Assembly (NCBI RefSeq): GCF_910592395.1
Contig: NC_088315.1
Coordinates: 20,783,219-20,843,218 of the forward strand
Direction of reading: 5' to 3'
Source: Lineus longissimus
Taxonomy: Eukaryota; Nemertea; Pilidiophora; Heteronemertea; Lineidae
Length of the DNA: 60,000 nucleotides
Numbering within the stretch: the first letter of the stretch is position 1; each line of letters starts with the position of its first letter. This document shows, in pieces, positions 22,476 through 34,124 of this stretch. The notes under the pieces are model-generated. The model was not told the origin of the DNA and did not search any database. It saw only the letters and a program-made list of their open reading frames with translations. The position numbers and the translations under genes are program-made.

Positions 22476-23558
22476 AAGCTTGCCGAGATCACACTTCTTT
22501 CTAATTTCATCCAGCCGATCAATCTGCTGGTGTACAGGTTCCACGCTACCAAGATGTTCCGACCACCAGTCTCTATTTGTTTGGCCAAGTATGAAAATAT
22601 GTTTTACTTGTTTGACCAAAGATCAAATTCATTGGTATTTATTCATAGATTTCACGATAGATATTTACACATGTTTAAAACTTTGCTTGTCTACCAGCCT
22701 CAAAGAGATGGCAACTTCCTACTTGTTCAAAACACATCTGCATCTTCCATTGAATTGATACATTCTTTCAACAGAATATATGACATGAAACTGATCTTTT
22801 TCGACCATGTTGGCAGAAGAGGTTTTGAAAAAATGATATACAAATTATACGATATTCGAGCTGGTCAGTTGACCAAAATCTTTTTTCCCCATCATCACAT
22901 CTGCTCAAGTGCACTTTCAAGACATTATGATCCACTTCTGACAAAAGACAACATATTGACTGCTTGTGATGCCAAGGACCGGCACGGAAACTGGAGGAAA
23001 GTGGTATGGACTTTATTCAACATAACTTGGCAAAATGATAAAGCTACTCTCACAAGTGGGCCAAGTTGGTCTATGTCTTGGCCGTCTTACACATTCATCA
23101 CAACTGATGGCGTTTATATGTATCTAAAAGAGACAAGTCCAGGGTTCTTTTCCATATATCCTTTCTTTCAGGTTATGAACAAACACAGCCATCACTCTCG
23201 TTTTCAATTGGCCACTGGAGGTGTAAACATACAGATAGATTACTATAAAGAGCAGTTAAAACTATCGATATTTTACTTTAACCAAAGTAAGATGCTTATT
23301 GCTATGCATATGTTCAGAATAAACTGTATGCCCCATTCACCATGGTATCGCCAATACCAGTACAGCAAACAGGTAAAGGTGATCATCACCCAACTTCATC
23401 TTAAGATGAGAACAGGTGTCTATTCATTTGAAAGAGTTGTCCTAATGCATACAAATTCAGATTTACTTTCACTGGTTCCTTCTTCTCATTATAGACATGA
23501 CGAGAAACACAAGAAAACAAGAGACTTTAGGACTTTAAAATTGTACACACCTTTTTGA
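22476..23558 (+). CDS. Unrecognised propeller-like protein, paralogue 1
   Basis: The open frame runs from about 22434 to TGA at 23558. An acceptor at 22475 (ggcattccag) gives phase 0 and fits the PAN-like exon; a second acceptor at 22514 keeps the same frame. The roughly 360 residues show repeated short beta-strand-like segments (LVFIHRFH, KLIFFDHVG, VWTLFNITWQ, FITTDGVYMYL, RVVLMHTNSDLL), which suggests a beta-rich fold such as a propeller. No transmembrane helix, catalytic motif or known domain is evident. It is homologous along its length to the ORF at 24425-25441: FRPPVSI/FKPPISI, YLFDQ, ASSIEL/ATSIEL, PHHHICS/PHNHACS, LFNITWQ/LFNMTWQ, LMHTN. Long uninterrupted conservation between two copies argues for real coding. 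With the PAN-like module it would be secreted or cell-surface. The function is unknown. Confidence 0.75.
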   Translation, partial: KLAEITLLSNFIQPINLLVYRFHATKMFRPPVSICLAKYENMFYLFDQRSNSLVFIHRFHDRYLHMFKTLLVYQPQRDGNFLLVQNTSASSIELIHSFNRIYDMKLIFFDHVGRRGFEKMIYKLYDIRAGQLTKIFFPHHHICSSALSRHYDPLLTKDNILTACDAKDRHGNWRKVVWTLFNITWQNDKATLTSGPSWSMSWPSYTFITTDGVYMYLKETSPGFFSIYPFFQVMNKHSHHSRFQLATGGVNIQIDYYKEQLKLSIFYFNQSKMLIAMHMFRINCMPHSPWYRQYQYSKQVKVIITQLHLKMRTGVYSFERVVLMHTNSDLLSLVPSSHYRHDEKHKKTRDFRTLKLYTPF

Positions 23559-24424
23559 TTAGAAACATGCATCAGCACCCAGAGCAGGGTTCATCAAGAA
23601 TTCTATTTTGAAAATTCACATTTTCTTTATTTTACTGACTACCTGTTGTTTGGACAGGAATACTCTCACATAAGCTGTGCCTGACGTGACAGAGATGAGG
23701 CTGACACCAGCAGATCAGATGATGACAGCTTGACTCGGCTTCAATCGGTCCATCGAGGAGAGTTACATGTGCTGTTGCTACTTTCGGGGTTGGGCACCCC
23801 TGGCTTTAGAATAGGTGCTACCGATCATGAAGTAGGAATGGCTACTGACTGTGTGATCATGAAGTATAAGATTTTGAAGAGAACACAACACACTCTGTGT
23901 TTAGGCAGAGTTTAGCACTATTATCAAGGATCAGGGCAAATTATGAAACCGTCACGAAACAACTCATATCATGTTCTGCAACACTTCCCATCAACCAAAG
24001 CATGCTATACAAGCTACATGTTCAGATCTGCATTGAAAATGTACGCTGTACATGTATGTTTGAGGATTTTCATGCCATTGTATTCAAGATCAGCACTGTG
24101 TTGAAGGCTTTGCGCACTTTACAGTGCACACTAGGATGGCTGGTACAGTCAAAATCTTTCACATTTTAACACCATGATCCAAAGGGTCATATGAATGTGT
24201 GGACTGCCACAGTTTTGGAACTTCAATTCTAGCAAAGGGCAACAACATCACACTAGGACTCAACAACCCGAGGGAGAAATCAATTGAATCACAGCATGGA
24301 TGGATATAAAACAGAAATTCACTCTTTATGCTACACAAAGCAGATTTTGCTACCCCTGCCAGATGTGAACAAGGTTTCATATCGTTTTTTTTTTCCAGGA
24401 AAAACCTGAAATGAAGTCCCTGAG

Positions 24425-25441
24425 ACTCCGAGTTTACATATATTCAAACCCCCAATTTCTATTGTCATGGGTGAAAATGAACTTTTGACGTATTTGTTTG
24501 ATCAAAATTCTAGTTCTATTGTATTTATTCATGAATTACATCGAGGACACCCCTCAATTACTATTTTGAAGAGGATCTTTGTCTATGAGTATGGAGAGGG
24601 GCGGTATTACCATTGTGATCACAACAAATCGGCAACTTCCATTGAACTTGTCTCATATTTCAAGATCATATACAATAGGAAATTGATGCTGGTCGACCTG
24701 ACTGGGAGAAAAGGAATGGAACACAGGATATTCAAACTGTTAAACATATTTACAAGTCAAGTAAGCCGAATTGAAATTCCCCACAATCATGCATGCTCGA
24801 GAAGAAGCAATGTGAAGCTGCTAACACCATCCCTTGTTAATAACAAGATACTAATAGCGTGTGTAGATGAGCACGAAGGAAGATTTGTGTACACTTTGTT
24901 CAATATGACTTGGCAATTCGGAATTGCCAAACTTTCAGCAGAACTTAACTGGTATCCAATGCAACCTAAGCTGATGATCATAACTAAGGAAGGTAGCATT
25001 CTATATCTATCCATGAAATACAGCCCCCATCTTTCCTTCTGCCTGCTTTTCCCCCAGCCAAGGGACTACCAGACTTGTTACAGGAAATCATTCAAAATAC
25101 CCATGAGAACAGAACTCACAGAACAGGTTTACTATGAATTGCAATCAAAGTATCTGATGTTTTTCTATGATAAATATGGCAGTTTGATTTCGATGAAGGG
25201 AATCAAAATTCTATGCACTACTCATCATTCTTTGACTGATGTACATGATAACTTTGAAGAATTCCAAGTCATTATCACCAGTCTTATTCACCGCCCAAAT
25301 GGAATAGGTCATATAAAGAGATCTATCTTAATGCACACAAATGGTGATCTGATCTTACCAATGTTTTCCATAGAAAGAATGAAGGACTCAACGACAAAGT
25401 GGACCTTTCATCATTTCAAATGGTTTGAGGTTGTGCACTAG
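24425..25441 (+). CDS. Unrecognised propeller-like protein, paralogue 2
   Basis: The open frame reaches from just after TGA at 24407-24409 to TAG at 25439-25441. The ATG at 24467 gives 324 codons, but homology to paralogue 1 starts earlier (FKPPISI), so the exon likely begins upstream. The strong acceptor tttttttttccag at 24386-24398 is followed by a TGA in this frame, whereas an AG at 24424 gives a clean phase-0 start. Conserved segments include LTYLFDQ, SATSIELVSYF, RKGMEHRIFKL, PHNHACS, YTLFNMTWQFG and ILMHTNGDLILP. No PAN-like exon was found in the 860 bp between the copies, so this copy may be truncated, use a distant 5' exon, or be a partial tandem duplicate. The frame itself is intact. 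Confidence 0.7.
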   Translation, partial: TPSLHIFKPPISIVMGENELLTYLFDQNSSSIVFIHELHRGHPSITILKRIFVYEYGEGRYYHCDHNKSATSIELVSYFKIIYNRKLMLVDLTGRKGMEHRIFKLLNIFTSQVSRIEIPHNHACSRRSNVKLLTPSLVNNKILIACVDEHEGRFVYTLFNMTWQFGIAKLSAELNWYPMQPKLMIITKEGSILYLSMKYSPHLSFCLLFPQPRDYQTCYRKSFKIPMRTELTEQVYYELQSKYLMFFYDKYGSLISMKGIKILCTTHHSLTDVHDNFEEFQVIITSLIHRPNGIGHIKRSILMHTNGDLILPMFSIERMKDSTTKWTFHHFKWFEVVH

Positions 25442-25715
25442 ACAACTGACTTTATTAGAACATGGATAAGATGATCAAAATGAATTTTTGACAAGGCAAA
25501 CCTTTTTCCGAATTTTTTTGGAAAAAGGATTTCTCAGATTTCATGCGAAGACAAGAAATACAGAAGAACATTTTTTTTAAAATTCAGTTTTCAAGCAATC
25601 TATGAGAAAAGATTTCCACCATAGAATCTATGAGACATGTATGGCTCAACGAGGCCAGCACATGACATAGCAACCTCTTCTCAACAGCCTCTCCAGTCTA
25701 ACCCTGGCTACTTAC

Positions 25716-25759
25716 CACTCCCCTTAGATGTCCACGACCATGAAATATAACTCGCATCT
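25716..25759 (-). CDS. Exon, 44 nt
   Basis: The donor GAGTG|GTAAGT is strong; the acceptor is gtataatag. It reads MRVIFHGRGHLRGV (phase 1 to 0), in phase with 25952. It lies on the 5' side of the large intron that hosts the two plus-strand paralogues. Confidence 0.45.
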
Positions 25760-25951
25760 CTATTATACGGATCAATAGGGCAATTCAAACTGTCATGCCT
25801 GATTGGTTAAAGGAAATCAATACATGTGCTACATTAAAATATGGCGTGGGTCGTTTGATCGAGGCGGTATTGTTGTCATTATCATCATGATCATCCTTGT
25901 GATTATCAAAACCGCAAACTGAAATGACGATACCATTTCATGACAACACAC

Positions 25952-26034
25952 TATAAAGCTTTGGCCAGGTGACCACATCCACAACATTGTCAGTGCCTTG
26001 GGGAGGATGATGTCCAGTCATTTCAATGGAGATA
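25952..26034 (-). CDS. Exon, 83 nt
   Basis: The acceptor is ttacaattttggcag and the donor TTATA|GTGTGT. It reads ISIEMTGHHPPQGTDNVVDV then VTWPKLY (phase 2 to 1), in phase with both neighbours. Confidence 0.5.
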
Positions 26035-26234
26035 CTGCCAAAATTGTAAGGGAGTTCAATCATGTGATACATTTAGTATTTCTTATCATTGTTACTCTCA
26101 GTTAATTTTTGGTCAAATTGCGAAATGAGGTGAGAAAGTTATTGTGCAGATATAGGCATTTACTGATCTGACCTTCTGAGGACTTTTGAGTTGCTGTCAA
26201 GAGGAACTTATTAAGAAAACAATTCAAACCTCAC

Positions 26235-26343
26235 ACTCCACTCAAGTGAATGATACCACCATTATCATATTGATTCAACTCCCTATTTCCCATCCCAGGA
26301 GAACCTCGAGTGATATCTGACATTTGCACAAGTATGTCTTCTT
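26235..26343 (-). CDS. Exon, 109 nt
   Basis: The acceptor is gactaccttctgag and the donor GGAGT|GTGAGG. It reads EDILVQMSDITRGSPGMGNR then ELNQYDNGGIIHLSG (phase 1 to 2), in phase with both neighbours. Confidence 0.5.
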
Positions 26344-26594
26344 CTCAGAAGGTAGTCTTACAATATGTAATTGATAGGTCCTCCAAGTTATGACTAACTG
26401 CCTTGAGAATACAACAACTTTGGAAATTGATAGGCCGTCTAAGTTATATCTAACTACCCTGAGAATACAACAGAGGAAATCAATAGGTCGTCCCAGCGAC
26501 CGTCGTTTTTCAGTGATTTGTTGGAACAGATAACATAAGAAAGTTTGATTTGTTCACTGGTTTCGAATTAACAGAAGATTGTGTAGAGTTTCAC

Positions 26595-26674
26595 CATTCT
26601 TCCAGATTAACATATTCTCATCTGATCTTGAAACTTTGGGGACGAGACTAATGGCACTGTCATCACGTCCTGGT
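26595..26674 (-). CDS. Exon, 80 nt
   Basis: The acceptor is ttgcacacaacag and the donor GAATG|GTGAAA. It reads PGRDDSAISLVPKVSRSDEN then MLIWKN (phase 2 to 1), in phase with both neighbours. Confidence 0.45.
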
Positions 26675-27012
26675 CTGTTGTGTGCAACAAGTCAAAACGC
26701 AAGCCAGTATTAAACTAAGCAATGAATGATTGTTATGACTGACACACGACTCTTCATTGTGAAAGAAGTAAGGTCCCTGGGAGGTAAGGGAAAGTCATCA
26801 ATATCTCTGTAGGGACTAAGGCTGGGTTTCATGCCGTAACACTTAGCCCACAACATCTGCTATCCCAAGGTAGTGTCATATTTAGGCACTTTAGGATCTT
26901 CAGCATTTGTGGCCTATCACGGATTCATTGCTTTACTGCGACCAAGAAGTAGTTTTAATTATGGCCTGCTGTCTGCTGCCAGAGAGTTTGGCCATTCCCA
27001 ACATGACCTCAC

Positions 27013-27115
27013 TGGTCGACCCTGTGAATTACCTTTTCCTGAAGAACCTTATTACCATAGATATGAGACTGAATATACTGGTCAGGTATCACAGCAGCCT
27101 CCAAAAAATCCCTTA
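27013..27115 (-). CDS. Exon, 103 nt
   Basis: The acceptor is agtttctctccag and the donor GACCA|GTGAGG. It reads RDFLEAAVIPDQYIQSHIYG then NKVLQEKVIHRVD (phase 1 to 2), in phase with 27325 and 26595. A 107-codon plus-strand frame covers the same bases and ends at a GTAAGC, so strand choice rests on phase continuity. Confidence 0.5.
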
Positions 27116-27324
27116 CTGGAGAGAAACTTAAGGGTGGATGAAAGTTTACTTTACATCACTCTAAAACCATCCTGGACAGACTATTCCCGCGGGTAAGCTT
27201 GACCTGAACTATTGATATGATGCAGAGTAGTTGATTTGGGTCTGATTACAAAGACATTCCAGTTATTTCATGAAATATACAATCAGCTCTAGGTGCAAAC
27301 TGTCCTAACACCAACACTACTCAC

Positions 27325-27444
27325 CAAAACTCTGACTCAGAGCTGAACCATCTTTCCAAAGTCCTGGACTTGAAACGACCGTATTCGTGCGACTACGAAT
27401 AGAGCCATCTTTTGAAAGACTTTTGGCTGCCTCTGCATTGATGG
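27325..27444 (-). CDS. Exon, 120 nt, Ser-rich
   Basis: The acceptor tattctttttctttcaag and donor TTTTG|GTGAGT are both near perfect. It reads INAEAAKSLSKDGSIRSRTN then TVVSSPGLWKDGSALSQSF (phase 1 to 1). It has a local CpG rise. It is the clearest exon at the 5' side of the locus. Confidence 0.65.
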
Positions 27445-28031
27445 CTTGAAAGAAAAAGAATACTTCTGTTTTACAATTAAGAACTTGAACAACTGATATA
27501 ATTCAAAGTCATCCAAAAGCTATGACAAGTTTGATTCTGAAATTGGGGATATATAAGACTTTGCATGTAAACGAATTTCCAATGACCCTCTAAGTACCTC
27601 AGGACATCCAGCACCAAAATCAATCTAATCGTTCATGGACCATCCTCACAATAATTCCGTCAGATGAAAGAAAGACCCTCATTAATCGCATTCTCTCAGG
27701 GTAATTTGGTCACAGCATGATTCAGTTTTCTTCCTCTTTAAGGAAAGATTATTGACTATCACATCATTATCTCCTTCTAACAAGGCTAGAAAATGTAGGA
27801 GATTTACATCAACATGCCCAACACTCAACACTTTCCAAATCATTACTACTTCCAAGTCCAGAATTATTGCTGTAACCATGGCAATCACACCAACAGCTTT
27901 TATCAGTATTTAACATTATGTTGTGTTTATTGTCACGTTGACCAGGCAAAGCCTGATGTAAACAATAATAATATGCTGACATTTGTATAAATCTCTCATT
28001 TGACATCTACGATCCTACACGACATCATCAT

Positions 28032-28265
28032 TTACTGTAAACAGTTAACAACATGGTGAAAATTGTATTCTCTGATTTGACGTTTTCTGTTGCCAGAAGG
28101 GTCAGGCAAGAAGATTGGACAATGCATGATGTTTGATGGATGAAAGTTATGGTATCTATAAGTGGGTACGTGGTCATGTTGTTTTATTGTTGGCAGGCGA
28201 TATGGCGGGCCATCACAGACTGCCCAATCAAATCTCTCCACCAGGCCAGAGAGAGACAGATGCAT
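28032..28265 (-). CDS. Weak exon candidate
   Basis: The open frame contains RFDWAVCDGPPYRLPTIKQH and MHCPIFLPDPSGNRKRQIRE. A pyrimidine-rich acceptor (ctgtctctctctggcctggtggag) and a possible donor GACCAC|GTACCC exist. Nothing is recognised, and it may be chance. Confidence 0.25.
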   Translation of the reverse strand: MHLSLSGLVERFDWAVCDGPPYRLPTIKQHDHVPTYRYHNFHPSNIMHCPIFLPDPSGNRKRQIREYNFHHVVNCLQ

Positions 28266-28369
28266 GATTTCTCTATATTCTGCAGCTTTTTATTCCATGT
28301 TGGGCTACTAAAACCATTTTTGAAAAAGCACTTAAATCACTTGTTTATGATATTGCGTAACAGTTGACA

Positions 28370-31300
28370 TTGAGATTGCCAGCCCCTAGGGCGAGTACCA
28401 TCTGCTTCTCTGATCACACCAGACGCCAGTGAGTCAGGCAGATAAACTTTGTCTGAGCGTAGGAGTAAATATGCATGAGTCTTTATCAAGGATTGTCATT
28501 CACTGACAGGGAAACATGACAAATTCCCTTTCAAAGCCATTAGAGATGCTAATCTTTATACATTGATATTTTATGTTTCAGTTATTTCTGATAGACCGTT
28601 GTTGGGATATACCAACCAGATGAAATGGATAGGTTACAGATCTCCATTATGGACATCCTTGGTATTTACAAATAATGGGTCCTGTTTACAACAAAAGTTA
28701 AGATAAACAAATAATATGATAAATAGGGCTGAGAGCCAGTGTTGCCAAGAGCCACGACTAGTATGGATTGAAGTGATCATAAATATCCAATATCCACTCC
28801 TATTGATTAAACATGAAACTAGAATTCTGATCTAATTGAAATGTAGATGTAGATTCATGCTGAGAAAATTGATTGAAAAGGAATGCACCAAGATGCCTTT
28901 CTATTCTAACCATCTGTGTTTTAACTCAAGGATCATTGAGAAACACTCCACATTCCAATTGAAAGTATTCAATACAACATCTGAGGTAAAGTGTAAACCA
29001 ATATCATGATCATGATCATCGCCATCAGTGGGTATCATTTCCGTCGGGCTCACAGAATAGGAAATTCTTCTTCCACAGCGGATATCATCTTCTCAGTACA
29101 TTACAAGTTAAATTAGATAAAGACCTGTCCAGGTGTAACAGTCCCTATAAAAAGGGATTTTACTGATGACAGCTAATTCCTCTTCAAATCTTCTCTGCAC
29201 TACATCTAATGGACCTTAGGCCTACTGTCACATTTCCCAATGTTTTCTAGCCAGAACAAGGTGCTGATGTGAAGCTGGGCTGCTACTATTTTCTACATTT
29301 GCAGTTCCCACCATCACACCAATATTAATCTCCCTAATGGGTCCGTTACGTTATGGTCCATGAGTCAACATAATCATGTTTTACGGTGACCATTGATAGT
29401 TATGGCCACAATTTATTGCTGAAGGTGACAGACGAATGAGCAGCTATGATGACGTGCTTGGATTAGTGGCCATTTTTAGGCATGATGAGTTCTGATGGGT
29501 GTGGCATACCCCCAACTTACAATCATTTGGCAGTACTGCAGTTATCCATTAAGTTGCTGCAGGGGCATGCCCTTCAGTTGAGGACTCGGTACACTGATGT
29601 TGACAGACTGGCTGAGCTCAAAATCATACTTGTACAAATGTCATTTATTCAGTTTGGTCTCTTAGTCTTACTTGCTTGAAAACCCTTTAATTTCTGAAGT
29701 CAAATGACATCAAATTCATTTATGAGTACACAAAAATAGTGCTATCTTTTCAGATTAGAATGTAAAATATGATGAAGATGTTGATCCCGAGAAGGCCATA
29801 TGTGACATGTCATGCAGCTGAAGATGGCAAGAAGCCAAGCCCTTCCGAGCAATAGCTCTGTGTTGCTAGGGAACAAGAGGATCACTAGGGAAAACTCAGT
29901 TGTCACTCACAATCATATTCTCAAGTTGTCTGACTTCTGTCTGCCGAAAGCACTCGAGACTAATACATGTTAACTCCATTTTATCGTGGATCACAAACAT
30001 TTCAAGAAAAATCTATGTTGACACCAACTTTACAGATCCCTTATTCTCATGCTGTGTGTATCTCAGAACAAGATCACAAGATCTTGGATATTTTGCAACC
30101 AGTTGAAAACCATCCATATTTTCGTTATTATAGTCATATTTTCCCATAACAAACAGCTGTAGCCCCCAATAATGCTGCAAAAAATCCTAATCTGGTCAGC
30201 CACCTCTGAGGTTGTGTTGATTTAAACCAATAAATACCTCATCCATCACAATAATGATCTTTCATGAGGCGACCAGTCGGAGATTCAACCAATATTGCCA
30301 ATGGTCAGTTGCCATAGTGAGTGTGAATATCGGTGATCCAAATATGTGTAGTACCATACCCGTTAGGTCAGTATCTATGAGAAGATGTGTTGATTTATAG
30401 TGTTTGACTTGTGAAAATTGATGTAACGTCAATACTTTTTACTCAGATTTGAAGTGTTAAATAGTATGAATGCTGTCCGAGACATGTTTTGTACTGCCAT
30501 TACTGTTCTTTTCATTTTTGGCCACCACCTCCTTTCCCTAACTGGTGCCAAATTGTAAGTGTCATGCAAAAACACCAAAAAGTCCTGACTGTGTAATACT
30601 CATTGAAGAAAATGCCCTCCTTACGTGCAAGACCAAAGGCTGACAAAGGACCACCCTCAAATTCACAGAATACCACTGGCCCCATTTTACATGTTCAGGT
30701 AATTCCGTATTCAGAGAGTGTTCAACCCTTGCTTCAACATCTTTTTTTACCAATACCAAAGATGACGGTGCCTTGCTGATGAATTATTGAGAATCGATTC
30801 TCGGCCAATGATTTTGCCGCGTAACCATAATTGGTAGAATGTCGACCCTGGACATCCATCATCAACCCTCAGGCCACATTATTAATACATCACAATATAT
30901 CGTCACTGCTGACAATTCTTCACCAAATTCCATAAAGATATCGTAATCTATTTGCGGGTGGAACTGGGCTTGTGGGCATTTCAGCAACATAACTGTCGTT
31001 GTTTCAATATATCACACACGCAGACATCATCAGCCATTCTTCATGATATTGGACTGAAGATTCAGTTGAGGGCTTCAGATCATACTGCTAGGGCATGTGT
31101 TGTGCTGGTCCAGCTGGATGTTATAAGCAGATACAGCCTGTGGTCATTATTGTGTTGCATAATCTTATTCTTGGGTCAATTCACTTTGTCTAACATGGAT
31201 AACAATGTTGAGTGTCATGCAACCAGCAGTATTTTCGAGAACATTTACTTTTTAATGATTATTTTGGAAGCAATCTTGAATCAAAATTTGATTTCTTCCC

Positions 31301-33000
31301 AATCAAATTGACTGATCGGTTGATCATCTCCACTCCATGGAATCCAATATTGGGAAATAATAAGAAAATGCAATTTCATATCCCTGCCTCGGGATTAAGA
31401 CAGAAGATTTGATTGATTAGATTTGGCATACAAACCAATCATCTTCAATTCGATCATTCAAGATCAATTCAAATTCAGGTTAGACCACCCCCGGTAAACG
31501 GGAGGGGCTGTGCAGATGGTGTCATTAAAAAAGATGCCATTTTGGACAGCCGACAGCAAGTTTTATAAGAGGCAATCCAGGTGGTTTACAGCTGCACTGC
31601 AACTGATCAGCTAAGACAATGGTTGAATAAGGGAAACAAGCCTGGACCATCAACAGTCTTGGCAAAAACACTTTTTCACTTTATATCTAGAGTAAAAGAT
31701 TTACAGTAAGTATATCTCCGATACACAGAGCTAATGTTGTGCAGCATCGCTACCATGGTGAGATGGCCCCTTGAGCACAATGGTATCAGTCCTTAAGGAG
31801 AAAGCTTTCCACAGCTGTATTCAGCTTTTCTTGGTCATCATTTTTATGGTTTCCAATGTTTTTAAGAAATCACTAATCCTCCACACTCGCTGGAGTACGT
31901 CCCTGATGTCTTTGTTGAGAGGAGAAAAAGACACAGTTTCCATTAGAAGGGATAAGGGACAGTGCCGTGTGACTGTACTGAGCTTCCAGAATAGGTAAGG
32001 TGCCCTTAGACAACACTACCAGTTTAATTTGTAAGCATGTCCTGCCCTCGTGAACCAAAGCCCTGCTTCCAGCGGCAAATCAAATATTGAAAGCAGAGTT
32101 TCAACAGCAGCAGTTGCATTAGGCTAATTGCATGAGGAGGCGGAATGGAAATGAGGTTGTTTTCAAATCAAAATGGATTTAATTGTTATGCCTCTGCCTG
32201 GGTTCAAATATTCTTTTTACTTGTTTTTTTTTTCTGCTCAAAATGAAGAAACATCATGAGCCCAAAAACATCTAGGCTTTGAAAAATTTTCAGAATCAGA
32301 AGGATGAAAAAATTTCTGAGTCCAAAATTTTTTTTCTCTTTTTTCAGCTGAGTTGAGGTCATCACAGTCAGTAAGCGTATATCTGAGGTAGAGAAAGTTG
32401 TCTCAATCGGCATCTATAACTCATGGGTGTGGAAAGTTAGAGTATTGATTGGTTTGTAAACAATCGAATTTCTGTTTGATCCATCCTGCCACCCACAAGA
32501 CAAGAGCTATCACTATTTTAATGATAGTGATACAATGCCTTTGAAAGTTGAAATTTGCGTTACTAGGAGGCATTGATTCACAAAAGCAGGCACTTAGCAG
32601 GTATAGATGGTAATGGGCCAGCAGCCCGGCAATATTGCTCACAGGATTCACAACTAACTGGCTAAGTAACAGCTACAACAGGCAACAATATTTCACCAAA
32701 AACCAGGTATTCATGCATCTCCATGTTTCCATTTCCAGAAAGTTCCAGACTTCTTTTTCATAACAAACCCTTGAGAAGGGTACAATACAAGGCATATATG
32801 AACACCAAAAGTTATCGGTGTAGAGATGTCGCATCAAATGGAATGCAAAGTGGGATAGGTTGCAATTTAGGATGCAACTTTTGTGGATAGGGAGGTGTAG
32901 AGTGTCTGGTCTGTTCCCCATATGGAGGGGTTTTCAACGCTACGGATGATAATATACCAGGCAGCATACATGGGCAAGGGCAAGAGAGATTCTAAACACA
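28370..33000. other. No gene recognised
   Basis: 4.6 kb of AT-rich single-copy DNA. Frames are short; the longest (31.0-31.3 kb, plus) looks like chance. It may be intronic or intergenic. I see no tandem repeat and no RNA gene. Confidence 0.45.
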
Positions 33001-33254
33001 CATATCTCACCTGAAAACAATGCAAGAGATGAGCATTAGGAACATAGCAATGCATGACAGCAGATAAAAAGACAGGTGCATTGAGATATTAGTAAGAACA
33101 TGACCTCGACATAAGAACAACACAAAGTTGCAATGACACAAGCTGTCAGAGTATACAAGGATGCAAAGAGGGACAAGTATGTTTGGATTGCGATGACTGA
33201 GGATAGAAAGATGAGAAGAGAGAGATGGACCTGATGGCAATATGATACACTTAC

Positions 33255-33374
33255 CCATCTCAGTATCCAGTTTCCAACATAGCTATGGTGACAAGAGCAT
33301 TCCACTAAGATTGTACCAAGCTTCACAGCATACACACTACTGCCTCGCGTAGCTCCGACTCTCATCCACGCCAA
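33255..33374 (-). CDS. Exon candidate with strong donor
   Basis: The frame reads RVGATRGSSVYAVKLGTILV then ECSCHHSYVGNWILRW and ends exactly at a perfect donor, TGG|GTAAGTG. The flanking 100 bp upstream on the minus strand are rich in CpG (ctcgctcgcc, gtctcgtc), which could mark a first exon or promoter. Product unknown. Confidence 0.4.
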
Positions 33375-34124
33375 GTAAAATCAATATTGGTGACGAGACC
33401 GAAACGTTGGTTTGCTCGCTCGCCAGTCATTCTAATACATTCAGCTGTAATGTGGCAATATCTCCTGACTCAATTAGGCGAGGGATCCAAATGGCTTTGG
33501 CTATACACGATTTTTCATGCGTGTAAATTAGCTGATGGAAAGTGAAGGATGTTCATATGAGCCTGGGTCATCGCAGGTCAAATACTCCGCATTCGCACAG
33601 TAAGCTACTAAAGATATATGGAACTACAAGAAAAAACCCATCGATACACACTGTGTGTGATGACTTTGCACTTTGAAAGCGAAATGTTTTTTTCTGAAAT
33701 CTCTGAAGCCTGTTGTGATGAAGTGACAATGAAACCCTGGATCCCAGATAACATTTCAGACATGTGTCACAATAGATAAGAACTAAAAAAGGAAAATAAA
33801 CTGAATGCTGAGGCTGCAGGACAATACTGCATTGTCAAAAACACCATCGGTCAAGAATAAAAGCAAAGGAAAATTGGTTTTCCAAGCAGTTTGACATCAC
33901 CAGGAGGGACTATACCAAAGCGATAGTAAGAAAACCTACGACACAATGAAGAAACTGACTCAGACACAGCAGCAGAAGCCTACCCCCATAGAAGATAAAA
34001 GTGGCTGCCTCCTTACCAAGGAGAGTGCTATTCTCGAGCCATGGACAACGAGGGACTGATAGAGTTGGACCTTTTGTGGTTGTTGTTATTGCTCTGTAAA
34101 AATGTTTCAGTCACTTTTGACCTT

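Larger units (their letters stand above)
14320..27444 (-). other. Multi-exon protein-coding gene, unidentified product
   Basis: A chain of short open segments on the minus strand is bounded by AG acceptors and GT donors. In many neighbouring pairs the donor and acceptor phases agree: 27325/27013/26595/26235/25952/25716; 20159/19896/19791; 18045/17801/17714/17334; 16998/16698/15673/15428. Several exons have a clear rise in GC and CpG. The predicted protein mixes hydrophobic structured segments with Ser/Thr/Pro-rich linkers, as in a large cytoplasmic scaffold or lipid-transfer-like protein. I do not recognise it, and no membrane segment or catalytic motif is evident. Gaps, mainly at 20.2-21.7 kb, show the model is incomplete. 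The exons follow as separate entries, and their borders are visual calls. Confidence 0.6.

Noticed and set aside
22012-22619. Minus-strand frames of 91-113 codons
   Set aside because: Antisense shadows of the PAN-like exon and the following plus-strand ORF.
26873-27196. Plus-strand frame of 107 codons with an AG before and a GTAAGC after it
   Set aside because: It overlaps the minus-strand exon at 27013-27115, which joins in phase to two strong neighbours. The plus frame has no partner exons. Not fully excluded.
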